A DNA stretch of 64,000 nucleotides from Pseudomonadota bacterium. Lineage in GTDB: Bacteria; Pseudomonadota; Alphaproteobacteria; Rhizobiales; Xanthobacteraceae. Every line of letters begins with the position of its first letter. The first letter of the stretch is position 1. The stretch lies in assembly GCA_023451825.1 (NCBI GenBank), contig JAEXYA010000065.1, positions 1-64,000 on the forward strand. The letters are read 5' to 3'. Under the pieces are notes generated by a model that did not search any database, was not told the origin of the DNA, and saw only the letters and a list, made by a program, of their open reading frames with translations. Of this stretch, positions 52,542 through 60,631 are shown in pieces. The translations under genes and the position numbers were made by a program.

Positions 52542-52796
52542 ATGCCACGTTATTTCTTCAACACCCGCCTCGGCGAGGAAGTCGTCGATGACCCCGACGG
52601 CGAGATGCTGCGTAATCCCGATCATGCCTGGGAAACGGCGCGTGCCATGATCATGCAGTTGTTGCGTTCCGAAGGGGCGCAGCGCGATCTGCTGGCCGCG
52701 GTGCTGGAAGTGACCGACGAGCAGGGGGAGATCGTGCTGGAATTTCCGTTCAGCGAAGCCTTGCTGGATTCCGTGGATTCAACGACGCGACACTGA
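52542..52796 (+). CDS. DUF6894-like small protein
   Basis: An 84-residue protein beginning MPRYFFNTRLGEEVVDDPDG, a pattern shared by many short rhizobial proteins now grouped as DUF6894, with ALLEVTDE-like text (here AVLEVTDEQGEIVLEFPFSE) towards the C-terminus. Function unknown. The upstream GGAAGTCGGGGAT provides a modest ribosome binding site. It starts 276 bases from the divergent pqqA and precedes the PQQ-dependent dehydrogenase. Confidence 0.8.
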   Translation: MPRYFFNTRLGEEVVDDPDGEMLRNPDHAWETARAMIMQLLRSEGAQRDLLAAVLEVTDEQGEIVLEFPFSEALLDSVDSTTRH

Positions 52797-52929
52797 CGCG
52801 ATATATGCGCTCATGTTTTGATTGCGCGACGACGGTAAATCATCTCAGAGTGTCGGCAGGAAAGTTCCGGGGAGCGCGGCAAATGTCTGCCGTGCCTCGA
52901 TAGAGGGCTTCCTCCACAGGGAGAGATCC

Positions 52930-54321
52930 ATGACTGTCTACGCGTCCGCGCGCCAGGCCCTGCTTGCCAGCGCCCTGGTCGGTGCTTTTGCAACCGGCGC
53001 CATTGCCCAGCAATCCGATTCGGCCCCCGCGGCCACGCCACCCGCCGCAGCACCGCCTGCCGCTGCGGCGCCGGCTGTTACTCCTACTCCTGCGCCTGCG
53101 CCCGCACCGGCGGCGCCGCAAGCTGCAGCGCCGGCGCCTGCTGCCGCCGCCGCAGCGCCTGCCGCACCAGCCCTTCCGCCGGGCTCACCATTGATCGGTC
53201 GTCCCGCCGATAATGCTGCGGCCGCCAAGCTTGCGCCGGTCGCACCGCCACCGATTCCGTCCGCGGCCGACAAGCTGCCGACCGCCAAGCTGAAGGTGCC
53301 GGCCGGCTTCAATGTGGAAGTCTATGCCGCCGGCATGGCCAATGCGCGCTCCATGCGCGAAGGCGACAAGGGCACCGTGTTCGTCGGCTCGCGCCTCGTG
53401 GACAAGGTCTATGCCGTCACCAATCAGGACGGCAAGCGTGCGGTGAAGGTGCTGGCCTCGGGCCTCTATCGCCCGAACGGTTTGGCCTTCAAGGACGGCA
53501 CGCTCTATATCGGCGAATTGTCGAAGATTTCGAAGATCGAGAAGGTCGAGGACAATCTCGACAATCCGCCGAAGCCGACCATGATCTACGACAAGCTGCC
53601 GAAGGACGAGGCCCATGGCTGGAAGTTCATCGGCATCGGGCCGGACAACAAGCTCTATGTCCCGGTCGGCCAGCCCGGCAACAGCGTGCTGCATAGCGAG
53701 GATCACGGCCAGATCCGCCGCATGAATCTCGATGGATCGGGCGCGGAAGTCGTGGTGCGCGGCATGCGCAATACGGTGGGCTTCGACTGGAATCCCGAAA
53801 CCAAGCAGATGTACTTCACCGACAACGGCCGCGACTGGATGTCGGAGACGGTGCCGGAGGACGAGCTCAACCGTGTCACCAAGGTCGGCGAGAATTTCGG
53901 CGCGCCGTTCTGCCACCAGGGCAACATCCTCGATCCCGAATTCGGCTGGGGCAAGTCCTGCGCGGACTACACGGCGCCGGTCGGCCTGCTCGGTGCGCAC
54001 ACTGCGGCGCTCGGCATGCGCTTCTATAATGGCAAGCAATTCCCTGCCGCCTACAAGAACGCGATCTTCATCGCGCGTCACGGCTCGTGGAATAAATCGC
54101 AGAAGCTCGGCGGCGATGTGGTCGTGGCGAAGCTGAACAAGGACGGCACGGTGAAGTCGATCGAACCGTTTTTGACCGGCTTCATCGAAGACAACAAATA
54201 TGTCGGCCGCCCCGTGGACGTGCTGCCGATGAAGGATGGTTCGCTGTTGGTCTCCGACGACTGGAACGGCGCCATCTATCGCATCAGCTACGGCAAGCCG
54301 AAGGTGGCCGGGAAGAAGTAG
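52930..54321 (+). CDS. PQQ-dependent sugar dehydrogenase
   Basis: A 463-residue periplasmic enzyme. A signal peptide (ending GAIAQQ) is followed by an unusual Ala/Pro-rich low-complexity stretch (about residues 27-95), and then by a six-bladed propeller of the sorbosone/aldose-sugar dehydrogenase type. The blocks RPNGLAFKDGTLYIGEL, GIGPDNKLYVPVGQPGN, YFTDNGRDWMSETVPEDELN and IARHGSWNK match the soluble PQQ-dependent glucose dehydrogenase fold. The ATG at 52930 follows AGGGAGAG. The adjacent pqq operon makes its cofactor; the downstream cytochrome may take electrons. Confidence 0.88.
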   Translation: MTVYASARQALLASALVGAFATGAIAQQSDSAPAATPPAAAPPAAAAPAVTPTPAPAPAPAAPQAAAPAPAAAAAAPAAPALPPGSPLIGRPADNAAAAKLAPVAPPPIPSAADKLPTAKLKVPAGFNVEVYAAGMANARSMREGDKGTVFVGSRLVDKVYAVTNQDGKRAVKVLASGLYRPNGLAFKDGTLYIGELSKISKIEKVEDNLDNPPKPTMIYDKLPKDEAHGWKFIGIGPDNKLYVPVGQPGNSVLHSEDHGQIRRMNLDGSGAEVVVRGMRNTVGFDWNPETKQMYFTDNGRDWMSETVPEDELNRVTKVGENFGAPFCHQGNILDPEFGWGKSCADYTAPVGLLGAHTAALGMRFYNGKQFPAAYKNAIFIARHGSWNKSQKLGGDVVVAKLNKDGTVKSIEPFLTGFIEDNKYVGRPVDVLPMKDGSLLVSDDWNGAIYRISYGKPKVAGKK

Positions 54322-54330
54322 TTCGTTCTA

Positions 54331-54530
54331 ACCTCTCCCCGCCTGCGGGGAGAGGTCGCCGCGTCTTCGCGGCGGGTGCCGAAGCAGTTTGCGGCCATCC
54401 CTTGCGAATGGCTTCGCCATTCGCTGGGAGACGCGGCCTAAGAAGGCCGCTCCTCAGGATGAGGACAAAGTACAACGTCGTAGAAGACCCTCATGGTGAG
54501 GAGCCCGCGAAGCGGGCGTCTCGAACCATG
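54331..54530. repeat. Cluster of intergenic palindromes
   Basis: Three inverted-repeat units in the 267-base gap between the sugar dehydrogenase and cytochrome c genes: ACCTCTCCCCGC/GCGGGGAGAGGT (54331-54356), CGCCGC/GCGGCG (near 54360), and a longer unit with GCGGCCTAAGAAGGCCGC and CTCATGGTGAGGAGCCCGCGAAGCGGGC (54433-54518). The first unit begins 10 bases past the dehydrogenase stop and could act as a terminator. The rest of the gap (to 54588) shows no gene. Confidence 0.75.
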
Positions 54531-54588
54531 CAGGCCGAGCACTTTCCGCGTCCCTATGTGATTTCCATGCAAGAAAGCTTATCGCCCG

Positions 54589-55155
54589 ATGCGCCCGTTT
54601 GCAGTCATCGTTGCTCTTCTTCTCTGTTCATCGCCCCTCTCTGCCGCAGAGCCTATCGCCGAGCGCGCCGCACCTTGCCTCGCCTGCCACGGCGAGAAGG
54701 GGACGTCGGAAACTGACATCACACCCTCGCTCGGCGCGCAGCAGCCGGCCTATACGCTGATCCAGCTCTACATGTTCCGTGAAAAACTGCGCATCTTCGA
54801 GCCGATGAACGAGATGGCGAAGGATCTCACCGACGACGACCTGCGCATCTTCTCCGATTACATCGCGACATTGCCGAAGCCGGTCGCGATCGATGGCGGC
54901 GATCCCGCACGCATGCAGGCAGCGAAAGCGCTGACCTCGCAATTCCGCTGCGACAGCTGCCACAATCCTGATTTCGCCGGCCGCGACAATATCCCGCGCA
55001 TCGCTGCCCAGCGCGAGGATTACCTCGCCAAGACCATGCGCGAATACAAGGACAACAGCCGTCACGGCTATGATGCGACCATGGCCGATGTGATGCAGCC
55101 GATCACGGACGCGCAGATCGTGGAGCTGGCGTATTATCTCGCACGGGTGAAGTAG
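54589..55155 (+). CDS. Di-heme cytochrome c
   Basis: A 188-residue periplasmic protein with a signal peptide (ending SPLSAA) and two heme-binding CxxCH motifs, CLACH at residues 30-34 and CDSCH at 121-125, so a class I c-type cytochrome with two domains, reminiscent of cytochrome c4. A Met for the distal position is present in each half. It probably accepts electrons from the upstream PQQ-dependent dehydrogenase or passes them to an oxidase. ATG 54589 is used; a long repeat-rich gap precedes it. Confidence 0.9.
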   Translation: MRPFAVIVALLLCSSPLSAAEPIAERAAPCLACHGEKGTSETDITPSLGAQQPAYTLIQLYMFREKLRIFEPMNEMAKDLTDDDLRIFSDYIATLPKPVAIDGGDPARMQAAKALTSQFRCDSCHNPDFAGRDNIPRIAAQREDYLAKTMREYKDNSRHGYDATMADVMQPITDAQIVELAYYLARVK

Positions 55156-55167
55156 GGCGCCTTCTTT

Positions 55168-55325
55168 CCCTCCCCCAAGCGGCGAAGCCGCGCCGTGGGG
55201 AGGGTGGCGCGCAGCGCCGGGTGGGGTGCTTCCTCAAGCTCCGAGCGTGCGGAGGCACCCCACCCGTCTCGAACGCTACGCGTTCGATCCACCCTCCCCA
55301 TTCGCTTCGCTCCGGGGAGGGAGAA
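55168..55325. repeat. Long palindromic repeat, CTCCCC family
   Basis: Starts CCCTCCCCCAAGCGGCGAAG and ends CGGGGAGGGAGAAGCG, with nested arms CACCCCACCC/GGGTGGGGTG and GCGCAGCGCC. It begins 13 bases after the cytochrome gene and carries the same core as 39137 and the left-edge element. Probably a mobile-like intergenic repeat; it may also terminate the cytochrome transcript. Confidence 0.8.
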
Positions 55326-55358
55326 GCGCGCCGTCTCAATTCTGTTTCCACTTTGTTC

Positions 55359-55387
55359 TTGACAAAATTCCCATTCTCGCCAATATC
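55359..55387 (+). promoter_or_regulatory. Sigma-70-like promoter before structured element
   Basis: TTGACA at 55359-55364 is a perfect -35 element, with AATATC 17 bases downstream (or CAATAT at 16). This is one of the few convincing sigma-70-like pairs seen in this window. Transcription would begin near 55393 and run through the structured element. Confidence 0.55.
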
Positions 55388-55393
55388 CCTCCC

Positions 55394-55768
55394 GTCTTTG
55401 TTCGGTGAGGGGCGTTTCTAGAGACGTCGTGAAACGGAACAACGATGCGGCGCCTGCGGGCCGGGGGAGGACGTATCCCCCAGCACTCGGGTGGTCGAGG
55501 GTCACCGTCCGGGCCCAATACGGGGCTCTGCCGCTAGCGCGGCTGGACGTGGTGCGGGCGAAGGCAGGGAAACCTGTCGGATGAATCCCTTGCGAGGGAT
55601 TGCCCAGTACCCGGAAGAACGGTCCTTCGACTGGCAAAACGTCGCGGTGGCGCGCCGTAAGGCGTTGCGCAATTGCGGTTTCGCTGGCGATCCAGCGAGA
55701 CGGATTGCGCCAAGTCCCACCTACGCGCCTTGCGGCGCGCCGCCTCCCCTCATGCCTTGAGGGGAGAT
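55394..55768 (+). ncRNA. Candidate structured RNA
   Basis: About 370 bases between the promoter at 55359 and the amidase gene, with many good hairpins in one orientation: GGGGGA/TCCCCC (55466-55484 region), CAGG-GAAA-CCTG (55567-55578), AATCCCT/AGGGATT (55582-55602), GCGCGCC/GGCGTTGCGC (55650-55672), and CTCCCCTCA/TGAGGGGAG at the 3' end (55744-55766). The short open frames inside have no ribosome binding site. It does not match RNase P, SRP or one-piece tmRNA as I know them; the strand is inferred from the promoter. It may be a Bradyrhizobium-lineage small RNA or a repeat. Confidence 0.4.
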
Positions 55769-55878
55769 CTGCTCACACCTCGGACGCTTGTAGCGCCGCG
55801 AGACAGCAATGCCGTGTTCGCATTTGGCATCGCGGGCACATGCTGCGATAAACCTCACCGGAATAACGGGAGCATTGC

Positions 55879-57282
55879 ATGAACGATCTCTGGCGTCTGT
55901 CGGCCTCTGAACTCGCGAGCCTGATCAAGCAACGCAAGGTGTCTGCGAAGGAAGCCGCGCAATCTGGCCTCGACAGGCTCGATGCGGCGAATCCCGCGAT
56001 CAATGCCGTGGTCGATCATCGTCCCGAAGACGTTCTCGCGCAGGCCGCGGCCGTGGACGCAGCGCTCGCACGTGGCATCAATGTCGGTCCGCTCGCCGGC
56101 GTGCCCGTCACCGTGAAGGTGAATATCGACTACAAGGGTTATGCCACGTCGAACGGCGTAAAAATCCAGAACGAGATCATCGCCACCTCGAACAGCCCGG
56201 TGATCGACAATCTCATCAAGGCTGGCGCAGTCATTCTCGGCCGCACCAATTGCCCCGCCTTCTCCTATCGCTGGTTCACCACCAACCAGCTCTATGGCGA
56301 CACCAAAAATCCGCGCGATCCCTCGCTGACGCCCGGTGGCTCATCCGGCGGCGCGGGTGCTTCGGTCGCAGCCGGCATCGGCCACATCGCCCATGGCACC
56401 GATATCGCCGGCTCGATCCGCTATCCCGCTTATGCCTGCGGCGTGCATGGCCTGCGTCCCACCGTCGGCCGCATCGCCGCCTACAATCAGGCGCTGCCCG
56501 AGCGCATCATTTCCGGCCAGATCACCGCAGTGTCCGGTCCGCTCGCGCGCACCATTGCGGACGTCCGTCTCGGCCTCGAAGCCATGTCGCAACCGGACGT
56601 GCGCGATCCTTGGTATGCGCCGGTGCCGCTGATCGGCGCGCCGCGCGAGAAGCGCGTCGCCATGTGCCTGCGGCCGGATGGCCTCGAAATCACCAAGGCG
56701 GTGGAAAGCGCCGTGCGCGATGCCGGCAAGCGGTTGGAGCGGGCAGGGTGGATCGTCGAGGAAGTCGAAAACACCCCGGCACTGCGCGAGGCAGCGGCGC
56801 TGCAGACCACGATCTGGTTCGGCGATGGTTATCAGGGCATGCTCGATGCTGCCGAGCGCGAGGGCGATCCTGCCGCACTCGTCTGCCTGCGCGGCCAGAA
56901 GGACAAGCTCAAGGACTTTGACAATGGCGGCCTGTCGCGCGCGCTGGTGCGCCGCTCGACTTTCGTCCGCGACTGGGAGCTGTTCCTGCAGCGTTACGCC
57001 GTGGTGCTGATGCCGATGTCCGGCGAATTGCCGTTCCCGGACAATCTCGATCTGGAGGGTGAGGAGGGCTTTGCCCGCGTCTGGGCGGCACAAATGCCGC
57101 AGATCGGCATTCCCTTCATGGGCCTGCCGGCGCTCAGCGTCGCCACGGGCCTCGTCGGCCGCACGCCGACCGGCGTCCAGGTCGTCGCCGGCCGTTATCG
57201 CGAGGATCTCTGCCTCGCCGCGGGCGAAGCCATCGAAGCTGGCGGCACGCCGCCGATGCCCTGCGATCCCATCACTGCGTGA
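55879..57282 (+). CDS. Amidase (amidase-signature family)
   Basis: A 467-residue hydrolase with the amidase-signature Ser-cisSer-Lys triad: the Lys in GVPVTVKVNID near residue 80, the cis-Ser in GGSSGGAGASVAAG near residue 155, and the nucleophile Ser in TDIAGSIRYPAYACG near residue 179. The C-terminal IPFMGLPALSVATGL is typical. Substrate unknown; such enzymes act on amides, indole-acetamide or amino-acid amides. ATG 55879 follows GGGAG at good spacing. Followed closely by a glutathione peroxidase gene. Confidence 0.9.
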   Translation: MNDLWRLSASELASLIKQRKVSAKEAAQSGLDRLDAANPAINAVVDHRPEDVLAQAAAVDAALARGINVGPLAGVPVTVKVNIDYKGYATSNGVKIQNEIIATSNSPVIDNLIKAGAVILGRTNCPAFSYRWFTTNQLYGDTKNPRDPSLTPGGSSGGAGASVAAGIGHIAHGTDIAGSIRYPAYACGVHGLRPTVGRIAAYNQALPERIISGQITAVSGPLARTIADVRLGLEAMSQPDVRDPWYAPVPLIGAPREKRVAMCLRPDGLEITKAVESAVRDAGKRLERAGWIVEEVENTPALREAAALQTTIWFGDGYQGMLDAAEREGDPAALVCLRGQKDKLKDFDNGGLSRALVRRSTFVRDWELFLQRYAVVLMPMSGELPFPDNLDLEGEEGFARVWAAQMPQIGIPFMGLPALSVATGLVGRTPTGVQVVAGRYREDLCLAAGEAIEAGGTPPMPCDPITA

Positions 57283-57289
57283 GGCCCTG

Positions 57290-57766
57290 ATGAGCACCAT
57301 TTATGATTTCAAGGCCGACTTGCTCAAAGGCGATACGGTCTCGCTGAAGGCTTTTGAGGGCAAGGTGCTGCTGGTGGTGAACACCGCCAGCGCCTGCGGT
57401 TTCACGCCGCAATATGAGGGCCTCGAACAGTTGCAGCGCGACTATGGCGCACGCGGCTTCACCGTGCTGGGTTTCCCCTGCAACCAGTTCGGTGGTCAGG
57501 AGCCCGGCACCGCCGAGGAGATCGCCGGCTTCTGCCAATCGACCTATGACGTCTCGTTCCCGATGTTCGCCAAGATCGACGTGAACGGGGCGCTCGCCCA
57601 CCCATTGTATAATTTCCTCAAATCTGAGAAGTCGGGCCTGCTGGGATCGGCGATCAAGTGGAATTTCACAAAGTTCCTGGTCGATCGGTCCGGCCGGGTG
57701 GTCGATCGCTTTTCGCCGACCACCAAACCCGAAGCCCTGCGCGACAAGATCGAGGCCCTGCTATGA
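57290..57766 (+). CDS. Glutathione peroxidase family protein
   Basis: A 158-residue thiol peroxidase of the glutathione-peroxidase fold. The peroxidatic Cys is in NTASACGFTPQYEGL; the Gln in FPCNQFGGQEPG and the Trp in IKWNFTKFLVDRSG complete the catalytic triad, with the PCNQF Cys a candidate resolving residue. In bacteria these enzymes usually use thioredoxin. ATG 57290 lies 7 bases after the amidase stop; the stop overlaps the DUF3297 gene by 4 bases, so all three are probably one operon. Confidence 0.93.
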   Translation: MSTIYDFKADLLKGDTVSLKAFEGKVLLVVNTASACGFTPQYEGLEQLQRDYGARGFTVLGFPCNQFGGQEPGTAEEIAGFCQSTYDVSFPMFAKIDVNGALAHPLYNFLKSEKSGLLGSAIKWNFTKFLVDRSGRVVDRFSPTTKPEALRDKIEALL

Positions 57767-58014
57767 CCGAGAACCCCACTCAGCCCGCCATCCCGGACCG
57801 TCTCTCGGTGGATCCGAGCAGCCCGTTCTACAATGAGGCCGTTCTGCAGTTCGACGTCGGCATCCGCTTCAAGGGCGTCGAGAAGAGCAATGTTGAGGAG
57901 TATTGCATCAGCGAGGGCTGGGTCCGCGTCCCCGCCGGCGCCGCCAAGGACCGCCACGGCAATCCCTTGCTGATCAAGCTGTCCGGCGAAGTCGAAGCCT
58001 ATTATCGCGATTGA
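57763..58014 (+). CDS. DUF3297 family protein
   Basis: An 83-residue protein: SVDPSSPFYNEAVLQFDVGI, RFKGVEKSNVEEYCISEGWVR, and KDRHGNPLLIKLSGEVEAYY match the DUF3297 family, whose function is unknown. It overlaps the glutathione peroxidase stop (ATGA), so translation is coupled. No signal peptide. A 118-base gap to the ABC transporter genes shows no clear promoter. Confidence 0.88.
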   Translation: MTENPTQPAIPDRLSVDPSSPFYNEAVLQFDVGIRFKGVEKSNVEEYCISEGWVRVPAGAAKDRHGNPLLIKLSGEVEAYYRD

Positions 58015-58132
58015 TTGCAGTGCAGCACAGCTGACTAGCAAAAAGGCGATGCCCGGCTAAATTTGAAGCTTAAAATAAAGGCCGGTTCTGGTTATGCTGC
58101 CTTCATTGGGCATGACCAATGAAGGACCGGGA

Positions 58133-58966
58133 ATGAAAGTGGCAACGCTGCGCTCGGACGCTCAGAGGCTGGAAACTGTACGCGCGCCTGCGCAGGCGAT
58201 GATCGAGATCGATCACGTCTCGCAGCGCTTTCAGACGTCGGGCCGCCAGAGCCATCTCGCGCTGTCGGATATCAACCTGTCCATCGAGGATGGCGCTTTC
58301 GTCTCGATCCTCGGCCCATCCGGCTGCGGAAAATCCACGCTGCTTTACATCGTCGGCGGCTTCGTCAAGCCGACCGAAGGCCATGTAAAGGTCAAAGGCA
58401 GCGCGATCACAGGTCCCGGCCCCGATCGCGGCCCCGTGTTTCAGGAATTCGCGCTGTTTCCGTGGAAGAACGTGCTCGGCAATGTCATGTATGGCATGCT
58501 GCAGCAGGGCATGAAGAAGTCCGAAGCGGATGCGCGCGGCCGCAAGCTTCTCGAAATGGTCGGCCTCAAGGGCTATGAAAAGTTCTATCCGAAAGAACTT
58601 TCCGGCGGCATGAAGCAGCGTGTCGCCATCGCGCGCACGCTGGCTTATGATCCCTCTGTGCTGCTGATGGACGAACCTTTCGGCGCGCTAGATGCGCATA
58701 CGCGCACGCGGCTGCAGAACGACCTGCTCGACATCTGGGACACCCAGCGCAAGACAGTGCTGTTCGTCACCCATTCCGTCGAAGAAGCGGTCTATCTCTC
58801 CGACAAGGTGATCGTGATGTCGCGCTCGCCGGGCACCATCAAGGAGATCATCGACATCGATCTGCAGCGTCCGCGCAAGCGCGCCGACCTGCTGCTCGAT
58901 GCGCGCTTCCAGAAATACATCGTCGATATCGAGAAGATGATCGACGACGGCCAGGAAGCACACTGA
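58133..58966 (+). CDS. NitT/TauT-type ABC transporter ATPase
   Basis: About 277 residues. Walker A is GPSGCGKST, the Q-loop region is VFQEFALFPWKNV, the signature is LSGGMKQR, Walker B is LLMDEP, and the switch His is in FVTHSVEEAVYLSD; this pattern is typical of the nitrate/sulfonate/taurine importer group. ATG 58133 after AAGGACCGGGA is chosen; ATGs at 58094 and 58112 are upstream alternatives. Overlaps the first permease gene by one base (TGATG). No substrate-binding protein is encoded nearby. Confidence 0.92.
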   Translation: MKVATLRSDAQRLETVRAPAQAMIEIDHVSQRFQTSGRQSHLALSDINLSIEDGAFVSILGPSGCGKSTLLYIVGGFVKPTEGHVKVKGSAITGPGPDRGPVFQEFALFPWKNVLGNVMYGMLQQGMKKSEADARGRKLLEMVGLKGYEKFYPKELSGGMKQRVAIARTLAYDPSVLLMDEPFGALDAHTRTRLQNDLLDIWDTQRKTVLFVTHSVEEAVYLSDKVIVMSRSPGTIKEIIDIDLQRPRKRADLLLDARFQKYIVDIEKMIDDGQEAH

Positions 58967-59748
58967 TGTCGCCGCGCCGCATCCTGAAGGCGCTGTCGCC
59001 GCTGCTGGCCTGTGTCGGCCTTCTCTGCGTCTGGCAACTCGCCTCGATGCGGCTGCAGACCGAAAGCTTCCCGACCGCCATCGAAACGCTGAAGGCGGTG
59101 CCGTCGATCCTCACCGACAAGGAATCGATCCGCAACATTCTCGACTCCATGCGCCGCATGGCCATCGGCCTTACGCTCGCGGTGCTGTTCGCGATCCCGC
59201 TCGGCCTGATGATGGGCCGCGTCAAGGCGGTGGCGAATTTCTTCAATCCGCTGATGATGATCATCTATCCCGTGCCGAAAGCAGCCTTGATGCCCATCAT
59301 CATGCTGTGGCTCGGCGTCGGCGATGTCTCCAAGACGCTGGTGATCTTCCTCGGCGTCTCGCTGCCGATCATCTATCACTCGTTCCAGGGCGGGAAGGCC
59401 GTGGAAGAAAAGATGCTGTGGTCCGGTGCGGCCATGGGCATGTCGGCGCCGTCGCGCATGCTCCGCATCGTGCTGCCCGCCGCCTTGCCGGAAATTCTCA
59501 CCGGCTGTCGCACAGGTCTCGTGCTGGCGCTGATCACGATGATCACCTCGGAGATGATCGCGCGCCAGTCCGGCGCCGGCAACATCCTCTTCAACGCACT
59601 CGACATGGCGCAATACGACACCGTCTTCGCCATGATCCTGATCGTCGGCGTGATGGGCATCATCTTCGATGCCCTGTTCGAGCGGATCCGTCTGTGGCTG
59701 GTGAAGTGGTCGCAGCCGCGCGACGACATGCCCCTGAGCTTTACGTGA
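58966..59748 (+). CDS. NitT/TauT-type ABC transporter permease
   Basis: A 260-residue inner-membrane protein with about six helices and the BPD-type EAA loop (AAMGMSAPSRMLRIVLPAALPEILTG), which contacts the ATPase. The first helix (LSPLLACVGLLCVWQLAS) follows a short N-terminus. One of two permeases in the operon, suggesting a heterodimeric channel. Overlaps the ATPase gene start-to-stop. Confidence 0.9.
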   Translation: MSPRRILKALSPLLACVGLLCVWQLASMRLQTESFPTAIETLKAVPSILTDKESIRNILDSMRRMAIGLTLAVLFAIPLGLMMGRVKAVANFFNPLMMIIYPVPKAALMPIIMLWLGVGDVSKTLVIFLGVSLPIIYHSFQGGKAVEEKMLWSGAAMGMSAPSRMLRIVLPAALPEILTGCRTGLVLALITMITSEMIARQSGAGNILFNALDMAQYDTVFAMILIVGVMGIIFDALFERIRLWLVKWSQPRDDMPLSFT

Positions 59749-59758
59749 GGAGCCGGGC

Positions 59759-60520
59759 ATGCGCGAACGCCTGAACGCCTTCTTCGTCGGTCTCATCCCC
59801 ATCGCGCTGTTCCTCGCGCTATGGCAGTCGCTGGTGTCGTTCGGCTATGCGCCGAGCAATCTGCTGCCGGCGCCCGGCGCCGTGTTTGGCCGCCTGGCCA
59901 CGCAGTTCTTCACCGCCGATTTCCTGCACGATCTCGCCGCGACCCTGATCCGCCTGTTCGCAGGCTTCGGCATCGCCGTGGTGCTCGGCGTGCTGATTGG
60001 TCTTGCAGCGGCTGTGAGCCCGGCGATCAATGCCGTGGTGAAGCCGCTCGTGCGCGTGCTCGCGCCGATCCCGAAAGTCGCGCTCTATCCCGCGCTGCTG
60101 CTGATCCTCGGCTTCGATCACGCGTCAAAAATCACGCTGGTCACGGCCGATGCGCTGTTCCCGATCCTGCTCTCGACCTATTACGGCGCGTCCATGGTGG
60201 AGCAGAAGCTGATCTGGTCGGCACAGGCCGCAGGCGCGCCGCGCTGGCAGATCCTGTTCAAGGTTGTGCTGCCCGCCGCGATGCCGTCGATCCTCACCGG
60301 CTGCCGCATCGGTCTCGTGATCTCCTGCATCGTGGTGTTTCTCGCCGAGATGATCACCTCCAGCGATGGTCTCGGTCACATGCTGGTGCAGGCCGCGCGC
60401 ACCTTCCAGACCGTGGACATGTTCGTGCCCCTGATCATGATCTCGCTGCTGGGGTTGATCCTGAACAGCTTGCTTCACACGCTGCGTGGATATCTCTTGC
60501 GCGGATTTCCGGAGGTTTGA
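59759..60520 (+). CDS. NitT/TauT-type ABC transporter permease
   Basis: A 253-residue membrane protein, second permease of the importer; its EAA loop reads AAGAPRWQILFKVVLPAAMPSILTG. Similar in length and topology to its neighbour, from which it is separated by 10 bases. GAGGAGC before the ATG at 59759 is a good ribosome binding site. The downstream gap holds a palindromic repeat, then the convergent hydroxyacyl-CoA dehydrogenase gene. Confidence 0.9.
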   Translation: MRERLNAFFVGLIPIALFLALWQSLVSFGYAPSNLLPAPGAVFGRLATQFFTADFLHDLAATLIRLFAGFGIAVVLGVLIGLAAAVSPAINAVVKPLVRVLAPIPKVALYPALLLILGFDHASKITLVTADALFPILLSTYYGASMVEQKLIWSAQAAGAPRWQILFKVVLPAAMPSILTGCRIGLVISCIVVFLAEMITSSDGLGHMLVQAARTFQTVDMFVPLIMISLLGLILNSLLHTLRGYLLRGFPEV

Positions 60521-60530
60521 TCGAAACTCT

Positions 60531-60610
60531 GTCATGGCCGGGCTTGACCCGGCCATCCATCTTCGGCGTCTGCGGCAAAGATGGATACCCGGGTCAAGCC
60601 CGGGTATGAC
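60531..60610. repeat. Intergenic palindromic repeat, family C
   Basis: Arms GTCATGGCCGGGCTTGACCCGG and CCGGGTCAAGCCCGGGTATGAC with inner CCATCCATCTT/AAGATGGATA. It sits between the convergent permease (stop 10 bases away) and hydroxyacyl-CoA dehydrogenase (stop 21 bases away) genes. Confidence 0.85.
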
Positions 60611-60631
60611 AAGGGAGTGGTGTTGAAACGC

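Noticed and set aside
55608..55645. A stretch resembling the AACGGTTTCGAC block of tmRNA
   Set aside because: The match is broken by an extra CC, and no tRNA-like ends, CCA or peptide tag could be found around it.
57059..57290. Upstream extension of the glutathione peroxidase frame
   Set aside because: It overlaps the amidase C-terminus out of frame; the true start with GAGG upstream is at 57290.
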